Below, one piece after another: positions 27,032 through 36,068 of a DNA stretch of 64,000 bases. Below the pieces are notes generated by a model. It made no database searches, was not told where the DNA came from, and saw only the letters and a program-made list of their open reading frames with translations. The stretch covers positions 3,911,001 to 3,975,000 of the forward strand of contig NZ_JAQFIL010000001.1 in assembly GCF_029504655.1 (NCBI RefSeq), read 5' to 3'. Source of the stretch: Catalinimonas alkaloidigena (lineage in GTDB: Bacteria > Bacteroidota > Bacteroidia > Cytophagales > Cyclobacteriaceae). A program made the translations under genes and the position numbers. Within the stretch, counting starts at the first letter, position 1. Each line of letters opens with the position of its first letter.

Positions 27032-28217
27032 TACTCTACCCGATGATTTTGAGTAAGAAAAAGAAAAGCTGAATTTTGAGGTTACCATACACTCTAAACT
27101 CAGCTTTACCATGAAATATTTATTAGAATCAAAGATAAAAAAACTTTGAATGCCTTTCCTGTTGTCCGCCATTTGTCACGACAGAAATTTGTCTGGCAGT
27201 TTGTAAAAACAGTTATCAAAATGCGCACTGTGCAATTCTGTGAGTTAGCTACGGAACTGAATGATGAAGTACGAGAGACTTCAAATGAACGGCGCATCCA
27301 AGCTTTTTTCAAAGATGCTCTTCTTGATTATCAACAAGTAGCGGCCCTTCTATCTAGGTTTCTACCCCCCGGAGAAGTGAGTCTGAGTCTTGACCGTACG
27401 GAATGGGATTTTGGCCAGTGCCAGGTTAATATTTTATGTATCACCGCTTGTGTAGGTAAAGTGGGCTTGCCTTTATACTTTGAGATGTTGGATAATAAAA
27501 GTGGGAATAGCAACTATCAAGATCGGATCGATCTACTGAAGCAGTGTGTAAGGCTGCTAGGTAAAGCACGCATCGCTTCAGTCATTATGGATAGAGAATT
27601 TATCGGCCATCAGTGGCTGACTTGGCTTCAGAAGGCTGAAATTCCCTTCTGTGTCCGCGTTCCTAAACATCATACTATCACCTTGCGTAACGGTGAAACC
27701 TACCAAGCCGAAGAATTAATGGCTCACCAGTCTACACGGTACTTTCAAAATGCTATTGTGGATGGAGTAAGAGTTAATGTAGCTATTAGAAGACTGGCTA
27801 ACCGAGAAATGTTGTATGTCATCGGTACTCACTTTGCTAAGCAGCTTCCGCACATATATCGCAAACGCTGGACCATAGAGGTTTTCTTTCAAAGTTTGAA
27901 AGGACGCGGTTTCAAATTGGAAGGTTCACATTTACGAAGTCTAGACAAGTGGAAAAAACTATTTGCTTTAGTGTGTATTGCTTTTGCTATTTGCCTGTCC
28001 TTAGGCAGAGAGTTCTTGGATAAAACACAAAAAGTAGCGATCAAAAAGCACGGCTATCCAGCCAAGAGTACTTTCCGCAGAGGGTTAGATTGGTTCCGGC
28101 AGTATTTAAAAGGCAAGCATCAAGCTGACTTTGATAGGCTGCTTAAACTATTTCTGCGAAGAGTAGAGCGAACTGGGGCCTGCGATTATCAACTGATAAA
28201 TATCATCGGGTAGAGTA
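27032..28217 (+). mobile_element. Complete IS4-family insertion sequence, 1186 bp
   Basis: The element is bounded by perfect 16-bp terminal inverted repeats TACTCTACCCGATGAT (27032-27047; inverted at 28202-28217). It is flanked by a 9-bp target duplication AAAAATTAC (27023-27031 and 28218-28226). It carries one transposase gene whose stop lies inside the right repeat. Intact ends and identical target copies suggest a fairly recent insertion. It sits between the AraC regulator and the small gene upstream of rpoD and breaks no recognisable gene. Confidence 0.93.
27146..28213 (+). CDS. IS4-family DDE transposase
   Basis: A 355-residue transposase, read from TTG at 27146; no better ATG is in frame upstream, and the next Met is codon 26. 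The catalytic triad is Asp83 (LSLDRTEWDFG), Asp149 (IMDREFIGHQW) and Glu245. Glu245 sits in the IS4 signature Y-x2-R-x3-E-x6-K (Tyr238, Arg241, Glu245, Lys252). The frame is intact and fills the element, so it is probably active. The stop codon TAG at 28211-28213 is supplied by the right inverted repeat. Confidence 0.93.
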   Translation: MNAFPVVRHLSRQKFVWQFVKTVIKMRTVQFCELATELNDEVRETSNERRIQAFFKDALLDYQQVAALLSRFLPPGEVSLSLDRTEWDFGQCQVNILCITACVGKVGLPLYFEMLDNKSGNSNYQDRIDLLKQCVRLLGKARIASVIMDREFIGHQWLTWLQKAEIPFCVRVPKHHTITLRNGETYQAEELMAHQSTRYFQNAIVDGVRVNVAIRRLANREMLYVIGTHFAKQLPHIYRKRWTIEVFFQSLKGRGFKLEGSHLRSLDKWKKLFALVCIAFAICLSLGREFLDKTQKVAIKKHGYPAKSTFRRGLDWFRQYLKGKHQADFDRLLKLFLRRVERTGACDYQLINIIG

Positions 28218-28286
28218 AAAAATTACCATAGCAGTAAACTATTCTTTTGTGTTTTGCTTTATTAGTAGGAGCTAAGCTAGACACAT

Positions 28287-28523
28287 ATGCGTGCAAAATA
28301 CTTTTGTTCTAAGGTGGAAAGGGTACAAAACTCTTTGATCGCTCATCTTCATGGCATACAAGGAATAGATACTAATGATGATGTAGATAACAATCAGTTT
28401 AATTTGTCTGCTCCAATTGGAAAACTACAAATCTGGATAGATAACCCTAAAGCTGAACAATTTTTTATAAAAGGAAAGGAATATTATTTGGACATCACAA
28501 AAGTGGATTCAGAAACGTTCTGA
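28287..28523 (+). CDS. Small conserved-looking protein of unknown function
   Basis: A 78-residue acidic soluble protein without signal peptide or membrane helix. The second half reads FNLSAPIGKLQIWIDNPKAE, then a GKEYYLDI end. This pattern, with a polar TP/AP-x-G-x-L strand, an N-P-x-A turn and a terminal G-K-x-Y-Y-L-D, resembles small proteins I have seen annotated in phages and Bacteroidota genomes, but no function is known to me. It lies just beyond the insertion sequence and 286 bases before rpoD. Confidence 0.55.
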   Translation: MRAKYFCSKVERVQNSLIAHLHGIQGIDTNDDVDNNQFNLSAPIGKLQIWIDNPKAEQFFIKGKEYYLDITKVDSETF

Positions 28524-28619
28524 TTATTTAGGAGTAACAAATTGTGTTATTCACTCTTTTAATAACCGGTTTGTGAAGATATTAAAGTAAAAAAGGCATT
28601 ACAAAGAAATTTTAGCAAC

Positions 28620-28647
28620 TTGAGTTCAGTAATTTGTCGTATCTTCA
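28620..28647 (+). promoter_or_regulatory. Possible Bacteroidota-type promoter for rpoD
   Basis: TTG (28620-28622) and TATCTTCA (28640-28647) are separated by 17 bases. This is close to the Bacteroidota primary-sigma pattern TTTG and TAxxTTTG. It lies about 160 bases before the rpoD start. The match is imperfect. Confidence 0.35.
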
Positions 28648-28809
28648 CCGAACTTTGTGAAAAGCCATTGTGTTGAAATGACTTCCCCTTTAAATATCTC
28701 TGGATTTTAGTCATATTTTGAGGTTGAATTTTTAGTGCCGCATCTTCACAAACAATGATTTAATCAATCTCTGTAAACTTTAAAAAAATTACATTTCATA
28801 AAATTATCC

Positions 28810-29673
28810 ATGAGACAACTAAAGATAACAAAACAGATCACCAGCAGGGAAAGCCAATCACTGGATAAGTACTTACAGGAAATAAGCAAAGTAGACCTGA
28901 TCACACCTGATATGGAGGCTGAGTTAGCCAGAAGGATAAGAGAAGGAGATCAGGTTGCCCTCGAGAAGCTTACTAAGGCTAACCTGCGCTTTGTTGTATC
29001 TGTCGCCAAGCAATATCAGAACAAAGGTATGTCGCTAAACGACCTGATCAATGAAGGAAATTTAGGTCTCATGAAGGCAGCACAAAGATTTGATGAAACA
29101 CGAGGTTTTAAGTTTATTTCATATGCTGTATGGTGGATACGTCAATCTATCATGCAATCACTGGCTGAGCAGTCCCGGATGGTGCGTCTTCCGCTCAACC
29201 GTATCGGTACTTTAACCAAGATCAGCAGAATATTCGCTGAACTTGAGCAAAAGTATCAGCGCGAACCTTCGCTGGAAGAATTGTCTGAAATGTTGGATAT
29301 CACAGAAGAAGAGATTGCTCTTAACCTAAAAGTTGCCAATCGTCATTTGTCAATGGATGCGCCTTTCGCCAGCGGGGAAGAAAACGGATTGCTGGATGTA
29401 CTGGAAAATAAAAGTGAGGTAACGCCTGACTCTGACCTGATGCACGATTCGTTGCAGAGGGAGCTGCAGAGATCACTATCTACACTTACGCAGAGGGAAG
29501 CTGACGTAATCACGCTGTATTTTGGATTGAATGGAGGAAAAGCCATGACGCTGGAAGAAATTGGCAGCCGATACGATCTCACCAGAGAAAGAGTACGTCA
29601 AATCAAAGAAAAAGCTACCCGCAGGCTTAGACATAGCTCACGCAGCAGTGCCTTAAGACCTTATCTGGGCTAG
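28810..29673 (+). CDS. rpoD: RNA polymerase primary-type sigma-70 factor
   Basis: A 287-residue sigma factor of the short Bacteroidota RpoD/SigA type, which lacks region 1.1. Region 1.2 is at about 15-45 ([20 protein letters not shown]). Region 2 holds the core-binding and -10 recognition segments ([37 protein letters not shown]). Region 3 follows, and region 4 ends with the -35 helix-turn-helix ([20 protein letters not shown]). Length and sequence fit the vegetative sigma that reads TTTG/TAxxTTTG promoters. It is monocistronic, with a long leader. Confidence 0.95.
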   Translation: MRQLKITKQITSRESQSLDKYLQEISKVDLITPDMEAELARRIREGDQVALEKLTKANLRFVVSVAKQYQNKGMSLNDLINEGNLGLMKAAQRFDETRGFKFISYAVWWIRQSIMQSLAEQSRMVRLPLNRIGTLTKISRIFAELEQKYQREPSLEELSEMLDITEEEIALNLKVANRHLSMDAPFASGEENGLLDVLENKSEVTPDSDLMHDSLQRELQRSLSTLTQREADVITLYFGLNGGKAMTLEEIGSRYDLTRERVRQIKEKATRRLRHSSRSSALRPYLG

Positions 29674-29734
29674 TATTTGTTCTTCCCACATAATTACCGA
29701 TATTGTTACTATTCTCATTTACTCAGGATTCAAA

Positions 29735-29929
29735 ATGTTTTATGCTGAAGCCAAGTATTTAAAAACCTTTTGTAGCAATACGGTAATTTACTGTAAGGTC
29801 AATGCTGTTCGTCCCCACCAATATCAGGTGACCATTCACGATCGGCTGTACCTCAACACATCCGATTATCATAAAGCTTTCTGTGCTATCAGAAAGATAT
29901 TGAAGGCCAGGTTTAGTGAACTTAACTAG
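29735..29929 (+). CDS. Small protein of unknown function
   Basis: A 64-residue basic protein (YQVTIHDRLYLNTSDYHKAF, then AIRKILKARF) 61 bases after rpoD on the same strand, with no signal or membrane segment. Codon use looks coding and the frame is bounded by a convergent gene 14 bases later. I do not recognise a family. Confidence 0.45.
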   Translation: MFYAEAKYLKTFCSNTVIYCKVNAVRPHQYQVTIHDRLYLNTSDYHKAFCAIRKILKARFSELN

Positions 29930-29943
29930 CTATTAAGAAGCTT

Positions 29944-31029
29944 TTATGGCATTTTATAAACCACAGCGTTTACATTCATCCCAGCCCCTACTGAAGCAAA
30001 AACCACATGATCTCCCTTACTTACCCGATGGTGCTCAAACTCTCCTCTCAGCAGTTTGTCCAGCAAAATCGGTACTGTAGCTACTGAATTATTGCCCAGC
30101 GTGGCAATGGTCATGGGCATAATATGTTCGGGGATTTCCGGGACGTTTAGTAATTTGAATAATCTTGATAAAATAGCATCATCCATTTTAGCATTTGCTT
30201 GATGGATGAGTACTTTTTTGATCTGTTGAAGACTAACATCGGCTTTATCCAGACATTCACTCAGCAGTTGTGGTACTGTCGTAAGGGCATATTCATATAG
30301 TTTTCGGCCTTCCATCTTAAGGAAAAGCGTATCGTCCTTATAATCCGGATTGTAGGATACGCCCATATTGAGGAGATGGGCATGTTGTAAGGTATCAGAA
30401 CGTGTTTTGTGTGCTAAAACCCCTACCCTGCTCTCCTGCTGTACTGCTTCAACTACTACCGCTCCTGCTCCATCAGAATATATCATACTGTCAATATCGT
30501 GCGGATCAGAGATGCGGGAAAGTGTCTCGGCACCAATCACCAGTATTTTTTTGGCATCCCCCGATTTGATATAGTAGTCTGCCTGTATTAAGCCCTGTAC
30601 CCAGCCCGGACAGCCAAAAGGTAAATCATAGGCAATGGTATAAGGATTTTGGATTCCGAGTTTATATTTGATCCTGGCAGCCAGGCTGGGCACCAGGTCT
30701 GTTTTTTTATTGGCGTGCAGTACGTCACCAAAATTGTGGGCTACTATGATATAGTCCAGACTTTCTTTGTCAATACCTGCTGAGATGACAGCCGCTTCAG
30801 CGGCGTAATAACCGATATCGGAAGTGACCATATCATCTTCCACGTACCTGCGTTCTTCTATTTCGGTGATCTGCTGAAACTTTCGGATGATTTCATCATT
30901 AGATTTGGGTATCCTCTCACCGGAAGCATTGAAAAATTCACTATCAAGAAAAGCTTCATTTTTTACAATTTGGGAGGGTATATATCTTCCTGTTCCGGAA
31001 ATAACAGTGTAATAGGTATCATGAATCAT
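29944..31029 (-). CDS. 3-oxoacyl-ACP synthase III (KAS III/FabH-like)
   Basis: A 361-residue thiolase-fold condensing enzyme. The Cys-His-Asn triad is present: Cys140 in DLPFGCPGWVQGL, His276 in VLIHQANAKM and Asn313 in LGNNSVATVP. KAS III condenses a primer acyl-CoA with malonyl-ACP to start fatty acid synthesis. Length and the FGCPGW context differ somewhat from housekeeping FabH (usually near 330 residues), which suggests a second KAS III-like protein with another primer or a secondary role. It stands alone, with a long AT-rich leader. Confidence 0.88.
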   Translation of the reverse strand: MIHDTYYTVISGTGRYIPSQIVKNEAFLDSEFFNASGERIPKSNDEIIRKFQQITEIEERRYVEDDMVTSDIGYYAAEAAVISAGIDKESLDYIIVAHNFGDVLHANKKTDLVPSLAARIKYKLGIQNPYTIAYDLPFGCPGWVQGLIQADYYIKSGDAKKILVIGAETLSRISDPHDIDSMIYSDGAGAVVVEAVQQESRVGVLAHKTRSDTLQHAHLLNMGVSYNPDYKDDTLFLKMEGRKLYEYALTTVPQLLSECLDKADVSLQQIKKVLIHQANAKMDDAILSRLFKLLNVPEIPEHIMPMTIATLGNNSVATVPILLDKLLRGEFEHHRVSKGDHVVFASVGAGMNVNAVVYKMP

Positions 31030-31182
31030 AAAATTTATGTTTTTTTAAAGCATAAAATTTTAGAAATCACTCTATCTATTTTTATGCTTTAGTTGAAATT
31101 GAAATCTATAACCTTCCAACTTAAGCAAATGCCGGGCAATTTTTTAAGTTCAGTTAAGTTTTCTTTCCTATTTGATGTCTGA

Positions 31183-31926
31183 TTATTCTTTATTTCTCAC
31201 ATAAATCAGCTTGAATTTTCCTTTTTGATTTTCTCTTTGCTCCACATCAAATTTATTGATAGACTTGATCAAGGGCGTAAGCTTCTGAAAACCATAGTTT
31301 CTTGAATCAAAGTTGGGTTGTTTCTTTTGGAGTAAGTTGCCTACATCTCCAAGAAAGGCCCAGCCATCGTCATCGGCAAGGTCGGAGATAGTCGTTGAGA
31401 TCAAACGAATTACTTTGGGCGTAATCTTGTCTACATCACTTTTCTTCTCAGTCTTTCCTTTCCGAGAATCTGTTTCTTCTTCCTTGGATTGATCCTTTAA
31501 GATTTCCAGATAGATAAACTTATCACAAGCGACTATAAATGGATCTGGTGTTTTCTTTTCTCCAATCCCGAATACTTTCATTCCTGCTTCCCTGAGGCGA
31601 GTAGCTAATCGGGTAAAATCACTATCACTGGATACCAGGCAAAATCCATTTACCTTCTGCGAATACAGGATGTCCATGGCATCAATGATCATGGCTGAGT
31701 CGGTAGCGTTTTTACCGGAAGTATAACCATATTGCTGTATTGGAGTGATCGCATTCTCCAAAAGAAGGTTTTTCCATTTAGACAAATTAGGTTTGGTCCA
31801 GTCTCCATAAATTCTTTTGATGGTAGGATTACCATATTTAGCTATTTCCTCCATCATCTCTTTGATATAGGCTGATGGAATGTTGTCACCATCAATCAGT
31901 ACCGCCAATTTTAAATCTGTTTCCAT
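31183..31926 (-). CDS. NYN-domain (LabA/DUF88-like) protein with OST-HTH/LOTUS domain
   Basis: A 247-residue cytoplasmic protein. The N-terminal NYN ribonuclease-like domain (about 5-150) has acidic metal-binding residues in AVLIDGDNI (Asp12, Asp14), NATDSAMIIDAMD and LVSSDSDFTRLA. A charged linker (about 155-175) leads to a C-terminal OST-HTH/LOTUS winged helix (about 178-245, ISDLADDDGWAFLGDVGNLL), an RNA-binding fold. Known of the family: predicted RNA processing or degradation, with LabA-type proteins in regulation. It lies downstream of the cold-shock gene, separated by that gene's terminator. Confidence 0.88.
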   Translation of the reverse strand: METDLKLAVLIDGDNIPSAYIKEMMEEIAKYGNPTIKRIYGDWTKPNLSKWKNLLLENAITPIQQYGYTSGKNATDSAMIIDAMDILYSQKVNGFCLVSSDSDFTRLATRLREAGMKVFGIGEKKTPDPFIVACDKFIYLEILKDQSKEEETDSRKGKTEKKSDVDKITPKVIRLISTTISDLADDDGWAFLGDVGNLLQKKQPNFDSRNYGFQKLTPLIKSINKFDVEQRENQKGKFKLIYVRNKE

Positions 31927-31930
31927 AAAC

Positions 31931-31960
31931 TAAAAAAACATGCCCTTTTAGGAGCATGTT
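31931..31960 (-). terminator. Rho-independent terminator after the cold-shock gene
   Basis: Stem AACATGC/GCATGTT with a 10-base loop. It is followed on the minus strand by a run of seven T. Confidence 0.7.
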
Positions 31961-31988
31961 CTTCATTTCAAAGTGATAATATATTTTA

Positions 31989-32180
31989 TTAAATAACTTT
32001 CACATTGACTGCGTTAAGACCTTTTCTTCCTTGTTCTTCTTCATATTCAACCTTATCGTCCTCTTCTATCTCATCGATAAGTCCACTTGAATGAACAAAA
32101 ATGTCTGCACTTTGATCGGCTGGCATGATAAAACCAAATCCTTTCGTGTGGTTAAAAAATTTTACGGTACCTTCTTTCAT
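31989..32180 (-). CDS. Cold-shock domain protein (CspA family)
   Basis: A 63-residue single cold-shock domain that binds single-stranded RNA or DNA. RNP1 is KGFGFIMP and RNP2 is DIFVHSSG; the opening is GTVKFFNHTKGFGF. Length is typical. A long AT-rich leader of roughly 150 bases precedes it, as is common for cold-shock genes, but no specific element was recognised there. Confidence 0.95.
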   Translation of the reverse strand: MKEGTVKFFNHTKGFGFIMPADQSADIFVHSSGLIDEIEEDDKVEYEEEQGRKGLNAVNVKVI

Positions 32181-32341
32181 TGAATTATTATTATAAGTAT
32201 TAAGGCAATGTAACTGTAATTCATGGATAGTAGTTCAGTTCTTCAATATTTTTTTTTCAAAAAAGGAAAGTTCGTTTGTAATACAAATGATTTCAGTAGC
32301 GAAATACCTTATTATTCAGGTATTTATGGTTATCTTACTTC

Positions 32342-32512
32342 ATGCAAAATATTTTTCCCGAAGGCTCTGTAGTTTACGCAAAAGAAAACCCCGAGCGGAA
32401 GCTCATCATCAGGCGTTATGTGGACCGTATCTACTATTGTGTAGATCAGAATGACACTTCCAAAAAAGAACTGGTGTACTTTGAGCGGGAATTAGTGCCT
32501 AAGCTTAAATAA
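32342..32512 (+). CDS. Small conserved-looking 56-residue protein
   Basis: ATG at 32342 opens 56 codons to TAA at 32510-32512. The product starts MQNIFPEGSVVYAKENPER and continues KLIIRRYVDRIYYCV, then LVYFERELVPKLK. It looks like a compact beta-rich cytoplasmic protein with no signal peptide. The strongly alternating hydrophobic pattern and codon use support a real gene. I believe similar small proteins occur in Bacteroidota, with unknown function. Confidence 0.6.
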   Translation: MQNIFPEGSVVYAKENPERKLIIRRYVDRIYYCVDQNDTSKKELVYFERELVPKLK

Positions 32513-32563
32513 GAGAAATTTGGATTATGCCGGTAATGTAAATATTATTATTTTCTAATGTTC

Positions 32564-32674
32564 GTGCTATAGTAGGGTATTCCTGGTGAATGCCTGTCCG
32601 TTATAGGAATGTAGGGTAGGCATGAGGACTGAAGGAAGCAATTCAACTACGTGTCCTATAGTCAGGTGCTAACA
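32564..32674 (+). ncRNA. Structured RNA segment, possibly a group II intron 5' (domain I) fragment
   Basis: A stretch unlike its AT-rich surroundings opens GTGCTATAG and contains two stems: GCCTGTC (32592-32598) with GGTAGGC (32615-32621, two wobble pairs), and AGGAC (32625-32629) with GTCCT (32653-32657). Sequence such as GAGGACTGAAGGAAGCA and GTCAGGTGCTAAC is reminiscent of the domain I start of bacterial group II introns, and GTGCT resembles their 5' splice motif. No reverse transcriptase or domain V follows, so it would be a remnant. Identification is from memory of the pattern only. Confidence 0.35.
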
Positions 32675-32690
32675 TCATTTTTTTTGAGAT

Positions 32691-32903
32691 TTAATCACAC
32701 GGAATTTTATATGAATTTATTTGCTTAAAATTTACTTCACTTAATTCATAAATCCACATAGAATAGTCACTTGGATAAACCTCATAATCAGTTCGGCAAC
32801 TAAATTCTTTTGTGTCTTCAATATCTAAATACAGTGTTTCAAGTCTTTCCCCAACGAGTAAAACTGTTTGATTATTAATTTCAAAAAAACCAGTATCTAC
32901 CAA
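32691..32903 (-). CDS. Short AT-rich ORF, unknown, possibly truncated
   Basis: A 70-codon frame starting at TTG 32903 (no ATG). The product reads GFFEINNQTVLLVGERLETL and ends SEVNFKQINSYKIPCD. It is AT-richer than the flanking genes and begins six bases beyond the stop of the haem-binding gene, so its own start may be lost. It could be the tail of an acquired gene; no family recognised. Confidence 0.35.
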   Translation of the reverse strand: MVDTGFFEINNQTVLLVGERLETLYLDIEDTKEFSCRTDYEVYPSDYSMWIYELSEVNFKQINSYKIPCD

Positions 32904-32908
32904 CCAAC

Positions 32909-33370
32909 CTATTCCTGAGGAACGTCTAACTTTTGCCTTTCTGTGTCTACCCAGGCTACGATCTGGCTGATCTGTTCTTCACTAAGAATCGCATCTCTAT
33001 GTATCCAGGCATAGGTTGGCAATGGCATATGCCCCTCTTGTACTTCTTCCGCAATTTCTTCCAGCTTATGATCCATGCGTTTGATATCGTAGTCAGCAAA
33101 ATCTGAAAAGTTAAGCTCGCTCTTGCCTTTATTGACATGGCTGTTTAACCACCAGCCTACGGGGTTCACTTTTGAGTACCAGGGGTATGCTGTGTGGTTG
33201 GAATGACAGTCATAGCAGGAAGCCTGCAAAGTAGTCATTACCTGCTCCGGCACATTGATAAAATGCGTCACATCCGTGCTGCTTTCCGCTTCACCCAAGT
33301 TTTCTTCAGGCCTTATAAATTGGATAATGATAAAAAGAGCCAGGAATCCAAATCCGAATATTTTTTTCAT
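32909..33370 (-). CDS. Haem-binding-domain protein with c-type CxxCH motif
   Basis: A 153-residue exported protein. The start at 33370 is chosen because it leads straight into the membrane anchor or signal (MKKIFGFGFLALFIIIQFI); a frame 11 codons longer adds only unlikely residues. The single CYDCHSNHT motif is a covalent haem-attachment site, followed by YPWYSKVNPVGWWLNSHV, the HxxEGHMPLPTYAWIH region and a C-terminal helix ISQIVAWVDTERQ. This is the haem-binding (Haem_bd) family of Bacteroidota, probably a periplasmic electron carrier or haem handler. Neighbouring genes give no partner. Confidence 0.88.
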   Translation of the reverse strand: MKKIFGFGFLALFIIIQFIRPEENLGEAESSTDVTHFINVPEQVMTTLQASCYDCHSNHTAYPWYSKVNPVGWWLNSHVNKGKSELNFSDFADYDIKRMDHKLEEIAEEVQEGHMPLPTYAWIHRDAILSEEQISQIVAWVDTERQKLDVPQE

Positions 33371-33445
33371 GGAATTGAGGTTTAAGATTGATCTGAATAG
33401 CACACATCTAATACAATGAAATACTTCTGGCGAATATTGTCAATG

Positions 33446-33478
33446 AAAAAGCCCGAATTAAGTTAATCCGGGCTTTTT
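33446..33478. terminator. Terminator between receptor and haem-protein genes
   Basis: A 10-bp perfect stem, AAAAAGCCCG with CGGGCTTTTT, has T runs on both strands. It lies about 70 bases past the stop of the minus-strand receptor gene, which it would terminate. Confidence 0.8.
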
Positions 33479-33545
33479 GCACTATGTTGCATTTAGTTAC
33501 AACTTTCTACTGGTATTTTTCAGACTGATCAATTCACCATCTGCA

Positions 33546-36068
33546 CTATTGAGTAATATTCATCTGATTACTTCCGCCTTCTTTCAGGTCGTTATTTTGA
33601 ATAGATTTTCTGCGTTTTGACTTTGGATCCGCATTAAGCTTGCCGATACGATAGCTGAAGTTAATCTTGAAGCCCATATTGCGCATACTGTTGGTGCTAC
33701 TCTGACTGATGATTGGAGAGTTTACTTCGGTAATCATTTTAAATTCATTGGTGAAGAAATTCTCAGCACCGAAGCCGATGCTACCCTTTTTGTCGTTAAA
33801 ATCTTTCTTAATGCTAAGGCTATAGATGCCGAATCCGGTCTGGTAACCTTGCAATTGCACCTGCTTACCCCTATAAAATCCGAAAAACTGCAAGCCCCAG
33901 CTATCGTTGATATTGTAGTTTCCGAACAACCTTCCGCTAAGTACCCAGCCTTCATTTTCTGCCTGATAAAGTGGATTATTCACATTGTTGTCCAAAACCG
34001 CATAGTATAGGTCAGTGCCACCGTTGAGTGAAAACTTATTGGATATATTCACATTGGCAAAGACGCTCATGCCATATGCATCTTCACTTCCTATATTCTC
34101 ATAAGTGGTGAGCACCGTATCCTGACCTATCAGGCTACGTATCGGCTGGATAGATCCACTGGTGTTCCGCATAAAAGTGGAGATATTGAGTGAAGTTCCC
34201 TTGAGGAAAGTACTGTAAGACAGCTCATAATTGTTGGTATACTCCGGCTCCAGATCAGGATTTCCCTGCGTAATATTCAGGGGGTTTGAGGCTTGTAAAT
34301 TAGGGTTGAGAAATTGTAAAGAAGGACGCTGGATACGACGGTTATAAGCGGCTTTGACCATGTCACCGTTCTCAAGTTTTCTGGACAGGTTTACACTGGG
34401 GACTAATATACCATAGGAAGGAATTTCCACCTCCTGCTCATCCTGAAAATTCGCCTGAATGGTGGTGTACTCGTATCTTAGGCCCGGTTTGATGCTGTAC
34501 TTATCCAGATTAAGCGTATAAGATACATAGCCTGCCATCACATTCTGATCATAATTAAAGACATTGCTCAAATCATCATTTTCCACAGCCTCGTAGTTGC
34601 CCTCTTCATCACTAATGTAAAACTGGTAATCGCTGGACACTGTCCGCATGATCTCCTTTCCACCAAACTCAAGCATCTGCTTATCGCCAATTGGCATTTG
34701 ATAGTCTGCCTGTAAAGTAATCTCCTGATTGAAGCTCTGGTTCTCATTTTTAAAACGATCAATCGCGCTCTCATCATTTTGGTTGATGATGTCGTTCACA
34801 AAATCGTTAGTACGGTTATTCCGGCTGTAAAGGCCCATCAGTATGAACTCCTGCTGAGGCTTCTCATAGGAATGAACATAAGTCAGGCTTACATCCATAT
34901 TCTCCGACAAATTGGTCATATTTACATCTCTAAGGCTGCTGCTTAGCAATGCATCATTCTGGAAGGTCTGAGTTAGCAGTGCATCCTGCCTGGAATAAAA
35001 GTTGAAAGCACCCAGCTGCACAGAAGCTGAAACCCAGTTTTTCTCATTGATGTCATAGTCCAGACCCAGGGTATAGCGACCAAAAAGCATATTGTTACGC
35101 GTATCGGCCTGCTGCGTAGTTAAGATCTCATTGCCATCACTATCAGTAGTCAATTGGTTATTCTCAAAACTGCCCAGGATATTGTATCCGGTTCGTCCGA
35201 ATCCGCCCAGCGAAAGCCCTACTTTCCCTTTGCGATAACTTCCATTCAGCCCCAGGTTAGACCCACGGTTACCTACGCTGCTATCAACACTTAGCGTCCC
35301 CCCCTGCAATTTGTTCTTTTTGGTAACAATATTGATGATTCCCCCGGTACCTTCAGCATCGTAGCGGGCGGAAGGAGAAGTGATCACCTCAACGGATTTG
35401 ATCTGGTCAGCAGGAATTTGTTTTAGGGCATCTCCCACATTGGTTGCCGTAATGGTGGATGGCTTATTGTCAATCAGGACTTTGATGTTCTGGCTACCTC
35501 TCAGATATACATTACCGTCCAGGTCAACCGATAGCATAGGTACCCGCTTGAGTACATCGGTAGCATCTCCTCCTTTGGTAGTCTGATCATGTTCTGCATT
35601 ATATACTGTTCTATCAACCTTCTCTTCAATAAGGTCACGCTGCCCCAACACCACAACTTCATCCAGCTGTTTGGTTTCTGAAGTAAGGAAAAGATCGCCT
35701 AGTTCAACTTGCTTTTCATTTCCGCTGATTTCAACTGAGCTTATTTCAATAGCCTCATATCCGATAAAACTGATGCTCAGTTTATAAATACCTGCCGCTA
35801 TATTTTTAAGTTGAAACTTACCCTTTTCATCAGCAATGGTACCATCTATTGGTTGGTCAAGGTCCGGCTTGATGAGTGCTACTGTCGCATAGGGTATGGG
35901 TGACTGGCTTTCTTTGTCCAGGATGATACCGCTTATTTTTCCATCTCCCTGGGGTAGGTTAGACTGGGCTTTGCCTCCGGCCACAGTTTGTGGAGTCTGT
36001 GCTGAAGCTAGTCCGGAAATGGCGATTAAACCGGTAAATAGTATAAGTAAGTTTGCTATGTTTTTCAT
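33546..36068 (-). CDS. TonB-dependent-receptor-like outer-membrane beta-barrel protein
   Basis: An 840-residue outer-membrane protein. After the signal peptide (1-23) comes a carboxypeptidase-regulatory-like domain (about 45-130, GKISGIILDKESQSPIPYAT). A plug domain follows (about 135-245, KIEVITSPSARYDAEGTGGI-type segment with NIVTKKN), then a barrel of about 22 strands that ends RIGKLNADPKSKRRK. This layout matches the outer-membrane beta-barrel family (PF14905-like) related to TonB receptors but usually without SusD. No SusD gene lies next to it, so a glycan-uptake role is not indicated; siderophore, peptide or metal uptake are possible. It is divergent from the LytS/LytTR pair at 36391, which could regulate it. 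Confidence 0.88.
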   Translation of the reverse strand: MKNIANLLILFTGLIAISGLASAQTPQTVAGGKAQSNLPQGDGKISGIILDKESQSPIPYATVALIKPDLDQPIDGTIADEKGKFQLKNIAAGIYKLSISFIGYEAIEISSVEISGNEKQVELGDLFLTSETKQLDEVVVLGQRDLIEEKVDRTVYNAEHDQTTKGGDATDVLKRVPMLSVDLDGNVYLRGSQNIKVLIDNKPSTITATNVGDALKQIPADQIKSVEVITSPSARYDAEGTGGIINIVTKKNKLQGGTLSVDSSVGNRGSNLGLNGSYRKGKVGLSLGGFGRTGYNILGSFENNQLTTDSDGNEILTTQQADTRNNMLFGRYTLGLDYDINEKNWVSASVQLGAFNFYSRQDALLTQTFQNDALLSSSLRDVNMTNLSENMDVSLTYVHSYEKPQQEFILMGLYSRNNRTNDFVNDIINQNDESAIDRFKNENQSFNQEITLQADYQMPIGDKQMLEFGGKEIMRTVSSDYQFYISDEEGNYEAVENDDLSNVFNYDQNVMAGYVSYTLNLDKYSIKPGLRYEYTTIQANFQDEQEVEIPSYGILVPSVNLSRKLENGDMVKAAYNRRIQRPSLQFLNPNLQASNPLNITQGNPDLEPEYTNNYELSYSTFLKGTSLNISTFMRNTSGSIQPIRSLIGQDTVLTTYENIGSEDAYGMSVFANVNISNKFSLNGGTDLYYAVLDNNVNNPLYQAENEGWVLSGRLFGNYNINDSWGLQFFGFYRGKQVQLQGYQTGFGIYSLSIKKDFNDKKGSIGFGAENFFTNEFKMITEVNSPIISQSSTNSMRNMGFKINFSYRIGKLNADPKSKRRKSIQNNDLKEGGSNQMNITQ

